Shown here one piece after another: positions 11,689 to 24,008 of a DNA stretch of 64,000 nucleotides. The notes beneath the pieces were generated by a model, which was not told where the DNA came from, made no database searches, and worked only from the letters and a program-made list of their open reading frames with translations. The position numbers and the translations under genes were made by a program. The DNA comes from Tetrahymena thermophila SB210 (lineage: Eukaryota; Ciliophora; Oligohymenophorea; Hymenostomatida; Tetrahymenidae): positions 71,512 through 135,511 of the forward strand of contig NW_002476577.1 in assembly GCF_000189635.1 (NCBI RefSeq), given 5' to 3'. The stretch's first letter is position 1, and the number at the start of each line of letters is the position of its first letter.

Positions 11689-13146
11689 TATCTGGATACC
11701 TATTTGAAAATTGCTGATTGTTAGACAACTAAATAAGAGAATCTATAGTAATTAATTTCAATATAAATAATTAAGAATTCAAAGTTAATTATAATATTAA
11801 TAGCCAAGTAAATTTAGATTCAAGAAGGCAGGATATTAAAGAAAGCCAGGCATAAAATTTACACTAAAACAATAGAAGAGAATTCATAGAAGAAAACGCA
11901 GGAGAAGTTGATGAATAAAAACCTGAAGAAGAAAAATCACAAATATTTGTTCCTGCTTTTCGTAATAGGTAAAAAAATTCTTTAGATGTTGATCAGTCAT
12001 CAAATTTATTTAGTCCTACTAACTTTGATAGATAAGCTTTTTTGTAAAAGTAAGCCTTAGTTGTGGAAAACTAAGAGGTTTGTATATAAAAATGTTAAGA
12101 TAAATTAATTAATAGGAATTCAGTAATCTCCTAGTATAATGAGGAAAGCTGTTAAGAAAAATAAAATATTATTCAGGATTGTGTTATAGAAGAACCAACT
12201 TAATAGTATTAAATTACATAGAAAACAGAGATGACACCTGGAAATTTAGTTAACAGGAATTTAGTACTCTCCTTTTATAATGATGAAAATTTTAAAGACG
12301 AATTAAATAACCTTCAGGACTATGTAAAAGAAGAATCAACTTTATAGCATTAAATCACCTAAAAGTCTGAGATGTCACCTGAAAACTGCTAAAGATCCTT
12401 TATTTAAAGCTAGATCAAATCAAATTTTAAAATTAAATAAGAGATAGATTCATAAAGCAAATAAATATGTTAATCTAAAATAAATAAAAATTTTTTTAAA
12501 ATGCTAATTTAAAAAATATTATCTATTCAAGATGCAAACATTTCAAAAAAAATAAGATCAATCTTTTCTAAAGTTATGTAAGTTTGTTTATTTATTTATA
12601 AAATACAATATTAAAAACTGATGAATTTTTTTTTTTAAGTTTTTGTAGATATATTAATTTAAATAGCGTACATGGAATTACTGCTGATCATCAAAATAAA
12701 ATATAAAAACAAATTACTAATGATTAGAATATTTTAAGCTATTTTAGGGATATTTTATTTTTAAAGAAAGCTGTCATGCTCATGATGACTAAAGATTAGC
12801 TAGCAATTTTGTAACTTATAGGATGTTCTTCAAATTTTTTAGATTTAGATCTAGATAAATTAGAAACTGATCCAACTTAATTAGGTAAAGTTCTTTCATC
12901 TATCTTGTTAGTTAGTTTATTTATTTTATATTAAAATATCTAGAAAAATTTAACTCCTTAAGCCATTTCGAAGCATAATTTGCAATTTATTAATCGAAAA
13001 GCTTACAGAAGAAATATGCTGACAAATTTTTACAAAGATGCTACGAAAATGAAAAATTAAGCTACTTAGATAATAAAATTTTATCTTCATTAAAAAAATC
13101 TTATTAAAATTGCACATTTAATTAAACAGATAAGTTTGATTTGTGA
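10672..13146 (+). CDS. Two-pass membrane protein of a large ciliate family (T2)
   Basis: Three-exon gene: 10672-12577, 12640-12884 and 12944-13146, TGA at 13144-13146; both introns are GT-AG and about 60 bp. The N-terminus (MIYSKLDLFSSQFQFGIGG, then a KKKGTLFGT motif) leads into one membrane helix at about residues 27-50; a second lies near residues 297-319. The region between is probably outside the cytoplasm. The C-terminal half is hydrophilic and ends with a conserved-looking segment (LFLKKAVMLMMTK, LQLIGCSSNFLDLDLD, LSHFEAQFAIYQSKSLQKKY). I recognise this layout from the many uncharacterised two-helix membrane proteins annotated in Tetrahymena; function is unknown. Exon 1 length is inconsistent with its phase by one base: the frame changes between about 11718 and 11750, just after the second helix. 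That is either an assembly indel or a real lesion. A partial, broken copy lies at 2420-3480. Confidence 0.75.
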
Positions 13147-13504
13147 ATATTTATGTTGTTAATGTCTTGCATTTAATATAAAATTATAAATAGTATAACT
13201 GTTACTGCGTTTGAAATATTACTAATGAATTTTTTTTTTCTTTCTAAATCTTAATTAATTATTTTCTTTATATTTGATTTCAAAATTTTTCAAAAATTAA
13301 TCAAAATACAGACAGAAATCTTTTTTCAAATTTTGAGAGTAAAAATATTTTTTTAAAACTTTTTCGAAAGCAAACATCAAAATATCATAAAATTAAAACC
13401 AAAAATTCGTGAATTATGTTAAACAATCAATATTATATATATAACAATTTTAATTAATTAATAATAATCATTTCATGTTTATTCCTTACTAATTGCTTTA
13501 TTAA
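13147..13504. other. Tail-to-tail intergenic spacer
   Basis: AT-rich sequence between the 3' ends of the membrane-protein gene (+) and the first B-box-type gene (-). No gene or repeat identified. About 90 bp nearest the B-box gene match the equivalent flank at 16640-16725. Confidence 0.5.
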
Positions 13505-14879
13505 TCAATATTTAAACTCATCAACAATTTCCACATCTTTAAAGCATATTTAGATATCAGAACATTAAAAACCTAAATAAAATCTTAAATCTTCGTATTA
13601 TTCAAGTTTAGATTTATACTGATCTTCCAATCCTAGTTTATATTGATAATTAGGAAAATCAGTCACTTCTAATAATTTATCTTTTAAGCATACTCGTATT
13701 TCTATTAAACCATCTTTTTTTGCCTTAAATTCACTTTCTCCTTTAAGTAAGATATTTATTCCACTATTATATTTTTTTTTTAAATATTCATTTTAGCTCT
13801 CTAGTGAGCAAGTCAAGTAATCTTCCCACCCACCTTAATTTTTAGAGATAGAATTTCTCATTAGACCTACATAAAATATGTTTCCTTGATTAATTTTTTC
13901 AATTTATATCCTAAAAACGTATTTTAGATTCTTATTTAAATCAAAATTAGAAATACAATCAGTAAATGTATTACTATTTATTTTTGTAATGATGTATTCA
14001 TTATTTGCATTTTTCCTAACTACAATTACTTATTGTCCATTTTAATATTCAGTCCCAAACAAATCTAAATTTAAATTCAATAATCCCTTCTAAGCAGTCA
14101 TAATTATATCGTTTATTCTATTATTTCCCAAGTTTTTAAGCAAATCAAATTTATTTTTATCTTAAATACAGTTTTAGAAATTTATTTATGTTAAGAATGG
14201 TTGCATGTCAAGGGTCCACTTTTCAAATTTCTAAATAAATTCTTAATCTAAGAAATNNNNNNNNNNNNNNNNNNNNNNNNNNNNNNNNNNNNNNNNNNNN
14301 NNNNNNNNNNNNNNNNNNNNNNNNNNNNNNNNNNNNNNNNNNNNNNNNNNNNNNNNGTTAGATGAATTACCTACAAAGAGTTGAATGCTCTTAGAGATTA
14401 TTTTCTTACTCATTCATGAGAAGCTGCTTAAATTAAAGGATATTTGAAATTTCTTAATATCTTTTGATAATTTGATGATTATCTATTGGATATTTATGAG
14501 TTTCGTTGATCATTTTTTTTTAGATAATGTCTAATTTTGCTAAAAGCTATTATTTGAACTCATTAAAGAAATCAATAATTTATTTTTCGTAATTTAACTC
14601 AGATTCTTTAGAAGTGAGATCTATGAGGTCTTAAATAATCTAATAATTGTTGACTGGAGGCCATTTTGGGATAATGCCGCTTTCTGCTTCTTAGAGAATC
14701 TAATCAATCATCAGATAATTAATTGATTTAAAATCAAGATCATGATTGAAACATGAAGAACAGTAGAAAAGCTCTTTGTTTTAACTTTCTTGGTTTAGAA
14801 CATCATTCACTTAAACGAATTGAAGATGTTTTTTTTGATGTTTGTGGCATTTTAGAGTTTAAAAGCTAGTTTTATCCAT
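13505..14879 (-). CDS. B-box-type zinc-finger protein, copy 1 (interrupted by gap)
   Basis: Near-identical paralogue of the gene at 16726-18537, read on the minus strand from ATG at 14877-14879 to TGA at 13505-13507. It is split by 100 N at 14257-14356. The part 5' of the gap is 523 nt and the part 3' of it is 752 nt, exactly the lengths of the matching parts of copy 2, so the gap should hide about 537 bp rather than 100. The visible coding sequence shows the same N-terminal Cys/His pattern and the same C-terminal beta-rich region, with scattered substitutions and no obvious frame break. No introns. It probably arose by tandem duplication with copy 2; the 5' flanking DNA is also shared. Confidence 0.8.
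14257..14356. other. Assembly gap (100 N)
   Basis: Run of exactly 100 N inside B-box copy 1; comparison with copy 2 (17478-18014) predicts about 537 missing bases. Confidence 0.99.
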
Positions 14880-16725
14880 TTTATAATCAGGAAGAAACTA
14901 AAATATTTGGAGAGAAAGAAATAAGTATTGCTATTAATAATTTTTGTAAGTATTTATTAATTAATAATTGTAAGCAAAAAAATCAAATAATCAAAAATAA
15001 TTGAGAATGTATCATTAAATAATAAATAAATATTAATATAAAGTAATTATCTGCTACAACTTCGCTAAATAGGGAAATATTTTCCTCTAATATAAATGTT
15101 CCTGTATTTTAAATATCATTAACAATTATATCATATTAGTGAAATTCAAAATTATTATTATTATTTTATTGATGAAATTGTTTTTATTTTAAAATTTAAT
15201 CAAAAATAATTGAGAATGTATTATTAAATAATAAATAAATATTAATATAAAGTAAATATCTGCTACAACTTTACTAACTAGGAAAATATTTTCCTCTAAT
15301 AATATCACTAAAATTATATCATATTAGTGAAATTCAAAATTATTATTATTATATTATTAATTATATTGTTTTTATTTTAAATTTTATATTTATATTTTAT
15401 ATTCATTTTTAAAAGGCTTACTAAATTGGTTAAAGGACAGGAATCTTTTTGAAATTTTGAAAGTAAAATAATATTTTTTAAATCAAAAATAATTAAATTA
15501 TGAATAAAATATTAATATAATGATAGATTTCACAATCTATTAATATATAAATTAATTAATATTTAATTAAATAAAATAAGAAAAAGAAAACAACATAAAA
15601 TTAAGTATCAATAAATTTATATTTTATTTTTTATTTATTATAAAATAAAATTAAAATTATTTATTTTAAATTTAAAATAAACAAAAATATATATAAATAT
15701 AAAATTACAAAAAATTAAAAAATTAATTAATTTATTTTTTTATTTATTTTAACATGTAGCTTCTCAACTACAGAAAAAATTAGCTACAAATAGCAATATC
15801 AAAATATGTAAAATAAAAAGATAAAAATGATGATGAGGAGGAGGAGAAGGATTTAATTTTATTATCAAAAATTATAGAATTATAAAAAGATATTAGTTTG
15901 TTTTATGATGATTTATAAAAAATATGAAATTCAAATTTAAAAGCGCATGCTAAAAAATATTAAAATTAATTAAATAAAATTAAAGTTTATATCTTTAATA
16001 TAATTAATTTTTAAAATAATAAAATAAATATTTGATTTGAAAACAAACAAATAGTGCTAAAAATATAGAAAGATAAGCATTTTTTAATAAAAATAAGATA
16101 GATGCAGATAAATGATGTTTAATAAATAAAATAATTTTTTTTAATTTTAAATATGGATTTTTAGGATATTAAAAAATTTACTTTTTAATTAAATTTATAT
16201 GAATTATATATTGTCAATATCAACTAATTTAGCAGTATTACATTTATGAAATATATTTAATTTAAATAAATGTATCGATGAATAACCTTTTTGATCATAT
16301 GGAAATATCTTTTTATAGCAAACACATATTATGTACAAAAATATTAAAAATATATTGTAAGCACATTTTTTGATAAATATGCAAATTGATTATCATACAT
16401 TAATCAATTATTTATCATAAGCAGCAATTAGTATGTATTTATATTATATCAATCTATGGTAAAAGTAGAAAAATATAATGATAAAATAAAGATCACTTTT
16501 AAAAATTTAGACACCAATTTGAAAGAAAAAAAATTTTTATTATCTTTTACAGTTTTAATTAAATTAAAGAAAAAAATAAATAGTATGGTGTATTTATATC
16601 AAATATCATAAAATTAAAATCAAACATTTGTTAATTATGTTAAATAATCAATATAATATATATAACAATTTAAATTAGTTAATAATAATCATTTCATGTT
16701 TATTCCTTACTAATTCCTTTATTAA
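14880..16725. other. Intergenic region between the two B-box-type genes
   Basis: AT-rich, no gene seen. It contains a ~209-bp tandem repeat near its left end (14990-15375) and a short GA-rich tract at about 15827-15850. The part next to 16725 matches the flank beyond the first copy. Confidence 0.55.
14990..15375. repeat. Two tandem ~200-bp repeats upstream of B-box copy 1
   Basis: Two adjacent copies, about 14990-15197 and 15199-15375, each starting with AATCAAAAATAATTGAGAAT and containing a TTTTCCTCTAAT core. A third copy sits at about 18646-18850, at the same distance upstream of B-box copy 2, so one unit was part of the gene duplication and was later doubled here. Confidence 0.75.
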
Positions 16726-18537
16726 TCAATATTTGAACTCATCAACAATTTCCACATCTTTTAAGCATATTTAGATATTAGAATTTGCAAAACCTAAATA
16801 AAATCTTAAATCTTCATATTATTCAAGTTTAGATTTATACTAATCTTCCAATCCTAGTTTATATTGATAATTAGGAAAATCAGTCACTTCTAATAATTTA
16901 TCTTTTAAGCACACTCGTATTTCTATTACACCATCTTTTTTTGCCTTAAATTCACTTTCTCCTTTAAGTAAGATATTTATTCCATCATTATAATTTTTTT
17001 TTAAATATTCATTTTAGCTCTCTAGTGAGCAAGTCAATTTATCATCCCACCCACCTTAATTTTTAGAGATAGAATTTCTCATTAGACCTACATAAAATAA
17101 GTTTTCTTGATTAATTTTTTCAAGTTTTAACCTAAAAACATATTTTAGATTCTTTTTTAAATCAAAATTTGAAATACAACAAGTAAAAGCATTACTATTT
17201 ATTTTTGTAATGATGTATTCATTATTTGCATTTTTCCTAACTACAAATACTTATTGTCCATTTTAATATTCAGTCCCAAATAAATCTAAATTTAAATACA
17301 ATAATCCCTTCTAAGCAGTAATAATTATATCGTTTATTCTATTATTTCCCAAGTTTTTAAGCAAATCAAATTTATTTCTATCTTAAATATAGTTTTAGAA
17401 ATTTATTTATGTTAAGAATGGTTACATATCAACAGTCCACTTTTCAAATTTCTAAATAAATTCTTAATCTAAGAAATTCATTTTAGAATTCATTATTTCA
17501 TTAATTTACTTTAATTCCAATTTATTCTTTGTTATGTTTTGGTATTATTAATCAGATGTTAATTTTATAGAATGTTTAACATACTCTTCAATCAAATTTA
17601 GTTTTTCTTCACTAATTTTGGAAAATTCTATTGGCTCTTTATTTTCTTAGAAAATATTTTTAAATTTCAATTATTAAAGAAGAGGATCTAGCTTTTATAA
17701 ACTCGAATTCAATTCATTTATAAATTAATCAGAACAAAAGTTTGATTTATTTGAAATCAACTTCATAATTAAATCAGCTGTTATTTTATTACTATTTTAG
17801 GTGTCAATGTTCGATTGCTAAGTGCCTTAATTATTTTGGTTTATACTGGCTTATGATTTATCTTAATTAAAGAAGGAAATTGAATCAATCAAAGTGAATA
17901 ATTGCTATTTAATAAAAATTGGATACTCTAAATCGAAGCTTTTTTATATTTAATTAGATTAAGTAAGTAGACTTTGTAATAATTCAGTATTTTTATCTTT
18001 TTAAGATTCGATTTGTTAGATGAATTACCTACAAAGAGTTGAATGCTCTTAGAGATTATTTTCCTATTCATTCATGAGAAGTTGCTTAAATTAAAGGATA
18101 TTTGAAATTTCTTAATATCTTTTGATAATTTGATGATTATCTATTGGATACTTATGAGTTTCGTTGATCATTTATTTTTAGATAATGTCTAATTTTGCGA
18201 AAAGCTATTATTTTAACTCATTAAAGAAATCAATAATTTATTTTTCGTAATTTAACTCAGATTCTTTAGAAGTGAGATCTATGAGGTCTTAAATAATCTA
18301 ATAATTGTTGACTGGAGGCCATTTTGGGATAATGCCGCTTTCTGCTTCTTAGAGAATCTAATCAATCATCAGAAAATTAATTGATTTAAAATCAAGATCA
18401 TGATTGAAGCATGAAGAACAGTAAAAAAGCTCTTTGTTTTAACTTTCTTGGTTTAGAACATTGTTCACTTAAACGAATTGAAGATGTTTTTTTTGATGTT
18501 TGCGGCATTTTAGAGTTTAAAAGCTAGCTTTATCCAT
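16726..18537 (-). CDS. B-box-type zinc-finger protein with SPRY-like C-terminus, copy 2
   Basis: Single-exon gene of 603 residues (1812 nt; ATG 18535-18537, TGA 16726-16728). Near the N-terminus C11-x2-H14, H18, C40-x2-C43 and H46 give a half-B-box-like zinc-binding pattern (peptides KCRKH and FYCSSCFNHD). A long Gln-, Lys- and Glu-rich middle of roughly residues 85-400 is predicted helical or coiled-coil. The last ~180 residues contain beta-strand-rich sequence (YVFRLKLEKIN, LFYVGLMRNSISKN, DGVIEIRVCLKDKLLEV, RFYLGFANSNIQICLKD) that resembles a SPRY/B30.2 domain. Together this looks like a TRIM-type order without a RING. Such proteins often act in ubiquitin pathways or as scaffolds, but no RING is present, so ligase activity is not supported. 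The zinc site is seen; the SPRY assignment is inference. Confidence 0.82.
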
Positions 18538-19337
18538 TTTATAATCAGGAAGAAACTAAAATATTTGGAGATAAAGAAATAATTATTGCTATTAATAATT
18601 TTTGTAAGTATTTATTAATTAATAATTGTAAGCAAAAAATCAAATAATCAAGAATAATTGAGAATGTATCATTAAAAAATAAATAAAAATTAATATAAAG
18701 TAAATATCTGCTAAAAATTTACTAAATAGGGAAATATTTTCCTCTAAAATAAATGTTCCTATATTGTTGTTGTATTTGAAATATCGCTAACAATTATATC
18801 ATATTAATGAAATTCAAAATTATTATTATATTATTCATTAAATTGTTTTTATTTTAAATTTAATAATTATATTTAATTCATTTTTAAAAGGCTTACTAAA
18901 TTTATTAAAGGACAGAAATCTTTTTGAAATTTAGAAAGTAAAATAATATTTTTTAAACTAAACATTTATTTGTATAGGTTTCTTTTAATTAAATATTCAT
19001 TAGTATAGCCTATCCAAAATTAAAAAGGCATTTAACTCTATATAAATAAATTAAATATTTACTTTTTTTTATCTTCATCGTTTTTAAAATTTTATATTCA
19101 TTTATTCTTTAAAAAGTAGAAGACAGACAAGTTAATTAATCTTTGAAATATATTTATTTAATAGAAATATTTGATTTATTTTATTTTTCTTTATTTATTT
19201 ATTTATTTATTTTTAAACAAATACTCGTAAAGATAAAATAACAAATAGCAAGTAATTTATAGTTAATAAAACTAAATATGATTTTATTATTTAATTTCAA
19301 ACTTTAAGATTTTAAAATATAATAATATTTTATAAAC
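18538..19337. other. Intergenic spacer with third ~200-bp repeat copy
   Basis: Between B-box copy 2 (start side) and the 3' end of LRR gene D. Holds the third copy of the 14990-15375 repeat at about 18646-18850 and a TTTA-type microsatellite near 19190-19213. No gene seen. Confidence 0.55.
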
Positions 19338-22300
19338 TCATAAATATATTTGTTTCATTACTAATCTCTTCATTTTAAGAATCCTGTAAGCTATAAGAGA
19401 TCTAGATTCATTTTCAATTTAGTTGTAACTTTTATTTTTTAATTTAATTTAATGCAATAAAAATAATTTAATAAAGCTATTGTTAAAATGAAAAATCTTT
19501 ATTAAAATAACAAAACAAAGAATATTTTAATATGATCTTTCTTTATCTAAATATTTTTTTTTTACTTAATTGAGAGTGTGAGTACTTATAAATTGGGTAT
19601 TTTTCGTAATGCAAAAGTTAGAGCTAATGCACCTTAAGTACCAATTTAATTATCACTTTAATTTTTAAAAAGAAAGTAAGTAAGTAAGTAATATTAAAGT
19701 AAAAGAAAAAAATAAAATTAATCTGAAATAAAAAAATAAAATTGTTTTATTTGAATATTAAAATCTAAAAAAATGAATAAAAATTGTTACTCAAGATCTA
19801 GAATCAAATTTAATAGGTTGAAACAACTTGCTAAAGCAGAGCATAAATCTGATATTCCCTAACCACCAATTTAATTGTATCTTTTTAGAATTTTTATAAA
19901 ATCCATTCCTTAATTTGAAAAAGGCAGAAAAATATGTAGAAGAATTTAATGGTAATGATACAGAAAATTATTGATTCAAATAAATTTATAAAAAGAAAAA
20001 GCAAAAATAATTAAATCAAGAACTAATTAATCAATGTTCTCTCTATTATACCTTTAATTTAAAATAAAAAAGCTGCTTTTACCTTAAGTCAAGAGTTAAG
20101 GTTGAAAGATTAGAAAATTTTGCCAAAGCTAGACCTAAAGCTGATGCACCCATCCCATCAATTTAATTGTTACTTAAAATTATTTCAAATAAATATTTTA
20201 TCTAATCTGAAAAAATATCGAAACTAAAAAATGTAATTTATATTATATGCTATGAAAAATAGTTTTACTTTAAATATCTATTTTATAACTATTTTTTCAT
20301 TCATTTTTTAATTAATTTTTTTAGTAAAATAATAATTATAATTTCCAATATTGATAATTAATTAATTAATTATATTTTATATTTACTGTAAATTATTCAT
20401 CTTAATTTCTTTCTAATTAAATATAGCACTTTCCAATTTTAAAAGTATTCGATTTTATAAATTTATATTTTTAAAAAGCATAAAATTTTTCAAAAACACT
20501 TTATACATGCATGCTGATATCAAAATTGTTTTGAAAAAAAGCTATTTTTATCACTTTTTAAATTATAAAATATAATTTGAATTTATTACAAGAAGCTAAG
20601 ATTTAAATCAATGAGATTAGCTGGGCTTACAAAAACAGAACCAAAAGCTAATATGCCTTGTGAAGAAAGAGAGCTTGATCTTTAAAAATTAAAGTGAGAA
20701 TAAAAAGGTAGAAATACAAAAAAATAAAAATAAAATAAATAAAAAATCATTAATGTAGAAAATAAATGCAAAGTAAATAATTTGTAATACAGCTTAGATT
20801 AAAATATTTAAAGTATTATTACAAGAAGCAGAGCTTTAAAGTCGAAAGAATAGAAAATTTTGCAAATGGAATAGCTAAACTAGATATACCTTCATCTCCT
20901 ATTTCATTTTTACTAATAAAAATGCATTTATTAATTAGATAAAAAACAACACTAATTAATTATTATAAAACTGAATAGTTTATTTTTGAGAATGGATTTA
21001 AAAATTAATAAAATGAAAATGTAAATTTTTATATAATATTATCTATAAAATATCTATCTATCTATCTATTAACTTTTAAAGTAAGTGAATAAAATAAACA
21101 TTTAGATTTTAAGCAAGCAGTTTTAAATTTGAAAACTTTTGCAAAATAATTTTACCCAAGGAAAAGAGATAAAATAATGAGATTTCTAGAGTTTACCAAA
21201 GCCTGACATAAATCTAATGCGCCTTATGAATTGATCTAATTATCTCTTTTAACATAACAAATGTAAATGTTTCAATAAAAATTAAAATAAATAAGCAAAA
21301 TATTTTCAAAAAATTTTTTAATCAAATTTGCAATAGGCAATTTGCTTTTATTTTTTTAAAGAATTTGTTTAAAAAAAATAAATTAATTTATTTTACTCAA
21401 GGTTTAAGATTAAATTTGAGAGATTATTAAATGTAGCCAAGGATGAACCTAAAGCTTAAGCACCTTTTGAGCTGATTTAATTTGACCTTTTGGTATTTTG
21501 TTTATAAATAAATAGAAGAAATTATTTAATTAAAAAGAATTTAATTTTTATTACAAATTTATATTAGAAGAAATAGATAATTTGTAAATAATTATCAAAT
21601 AGAAATTTAAATTAAATAATTTTTTAAAATGAAAATTAATATTGCAAATATTTTAATTTTTAATTAAAAAAACTAAATAATAAAAAATAGTTTCATTTAT
21701 TTGTTTATTAATTTACTAAAGATCAAGTTTCAAAATTTATAGATTTTTGCAGCTTGTCAAACCAGATCCTAAAGCACATGCTCCATCTGCACAAATTAAA
21801 TTGTTTCTAATATAATTTAGAAATTTAAAAAAGGAAATAAGTAAGTCAATAAAGAAAATAGATAATTTAAATTAAATAAATAAAATACAAGCAAATTAAA
21901 AAGATTCTTTTTTTAAATATTTAAATTGCTTAAAAAGTAAAAATTTTTTTTACCTAAATCTTAGTATTAAAGTAGAAAGATTTATTATGGCAGCAAAAGC
22001 TGAACCTAAAGCTTCTAAGCCAAAAACACTGATTAAATTAGAACTTTTAGTATATATAATAAAAGAATCCTTTTTAATCAATATATAATTGGCAACTTTT
22101 AGCAATAAATTTAGTTATAGGATTTAAAATAAATAGAAAGTGTTATTTAGTTAGATAGTTAGTTAGCTATTTAGTTAGTTCGTTACCTCAGATCTAAGTT
22201 TAAAGTTTAAAGACTTAAGCAGCTTGCCAAAATAGAGCCTAAAGCAGCTGCTCCCTAGTTCCCAATTTAATTAAATCTTTAAATATTGAATGAAATAAAC

Positions 22301-23082
22301 TATGGAAAAAATAAATCGCTTAAGTTGAAAATTTAAACATGTATTAAAAAATATAAATTAATGAATAATTAAAACAAAACCAAAATATTTTTTAAATGAA
22401 TTAAAGAAATTGAAGAAAAAAAATATCATATTTTTTGAATTAATTCTAAAATAGAAATGATTAATTATTTATTATTACTCAAGATCAAGCTCTAGCATTG
22501 TAATATGTGTGCAATTTGCAAGACCTTAACATAAAACAGATGTGCCTAAATCGCCTAATATATTTGCTCTTTTAATTTTTTTTTTTTTTAATGACTGAAA
22601 AAAGCTGAAGAAAAAAGATGAGAAAAATAAATTGATTAGAAAATCAGATAAAAAAACTCTAAAAATAAAAATTATTAATAATAATTAAACTGTTTGTTTG
22701 CATTTTTGTAAATATATCTATTAAGCAAACAAAAATCAATAATATAAAAGAAAATAATCTGTCTATTTTTACCTAAGATTGATATTTAAAGCTTAAAGAT
22801 TAGTGAATTTTCCCAAAGCTGAACTTAGCTTCTATACACCTTATTCACTTATATTACTGTGTCTTTTATATTTTTACAAATGGTTTAAATGTGAAGAAAA
22901 TTAAATTAGATATTTATTATGATAAATAAATTAATTTTTACCTAAGATGTATTTCGAGAGGATTGTCAGAAGATGCTTCGTATAACAAAAACTGTTAATA
23001 ATAAAAATCATTCTTAATCAAAGAATACTAAATTAATTTAAACTTCTTCTAAATCTTCAAAGGCCAATTTCTTTAATATCAT
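19338..23082 (-). CDS. LRR gene D: 12 single-repeat exons, complete
   Basis: Complete 424-residue LRR protein in 15 exons (1275 coding nt). Exon 1 is 23029-23082 (54 nt, begins MILKKLAFEDLEEVQINL), separated by an unusually short 37-bp intron from exon 2 at 22942-22991 (50 nt, ends LEIHL). Repeat exons, all 90 nt, are 22773-22862, 22479-22568, 22187-22276, 21954-22043, 21717-21806, 21397-21486, 21156-21245, 20823-20912, 20590-20679, 20083-20172, 19791-19880 and 19566-19655. The terminal exon is 19338-19428 with TGA at 19338-19340. Repeats are more diverged than in gene B; the one at 20590-20679 has lost the N-x-I-G core. Intron splice sites are all GT-AG. No other domain is visible. Same architecture as the other four LRR genes, but not part of the recent duplication. 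Confidence 0.85.
21052..21069. repeat. CTAT microsatellite in an intron of LRR gene D
   Basis: Short run of tandem ATCT/CTAT units between repeat exons 20823-20912 and 21156-21245. Confidence 0.9.
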
Positions 23083-24008
23083 TTTTTTTTCAATAAAAAA
23101 CAAATTTTGTAAAAATTTAATTAATTAATTTTTTATGAAAGATTAACTATTACTTAAAGCAATACATATATATCAGATAATTATTTATTTTGATAAAATT
23201 CAAAGCTTTTATTAATATAAAATGTAAATAAAAAGTGTATAATTTCATTTTTAATTGAAAATAATAAATAATTAAATATTAAAATTATAATAACTCAAAT
23301 AAATAACTTCATTTTAAAATACTTTTTTTTATCAAGAATTAATATTTTTAATTTTATTGTTTTGCTATTTTTATATTAGAACAATATATCTACAATTTAT
23401 ATAAATATATTTAAATAATGAATCTAACAAAATTCTAATTGTCTAATTTTATTTATGAGAAAGATAAAACAAGAATCAACTATGATAATTTCTTCCAATT
23501 ATATAAAGGAAAAAATATTTATACATATATTGCTGTTCCTCCATTTTAAATATTACCAACATTTAACGATATCATGATTTGTTATATTTGTTATACTTCC
23601 TATCATAAGCAATTTTAATTTTAGTCGAAGGCATGAGAAAATTAAATTACAGTAAAAGAAACTCCATATATATATATATAATATACTCTTTAAAACAGAG
23701 AAATATTTTATTTTTTGCATTTAATTCAGAGGAGCGAGCTGCAAGTTTAGATACAGCGATTTGGATTATAAAAAAAACTCTTAAAAGAAAAACCAAATTA
23801 ATTTAGTCAATTTTTAAATTAATACCTTTTTTTATTGAATTTTCTTATCAAAAAATGAAGTTTGTTTGATAAAAAATGAATTGATTTATTTATTTTTTTT
23901 CACAGATAAACCTAAAAATAAATTTATTTAAATTAATTTTTAAAATGAAAAAAACATAAATTGTGAATACAGATATTATTATAAACAATTTTATGAATTT
24001 ATTTAAAA
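23083..24008. other. Intergenic region upstream of LRR gene D
   Basis: AT-rich DNA between the start of LRR gene D and the 3' end of the secreted-protein gene; a short TA microsatellite lies near 23668-23682. No reading frame with convincing codon use. Confidence 0.5.
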
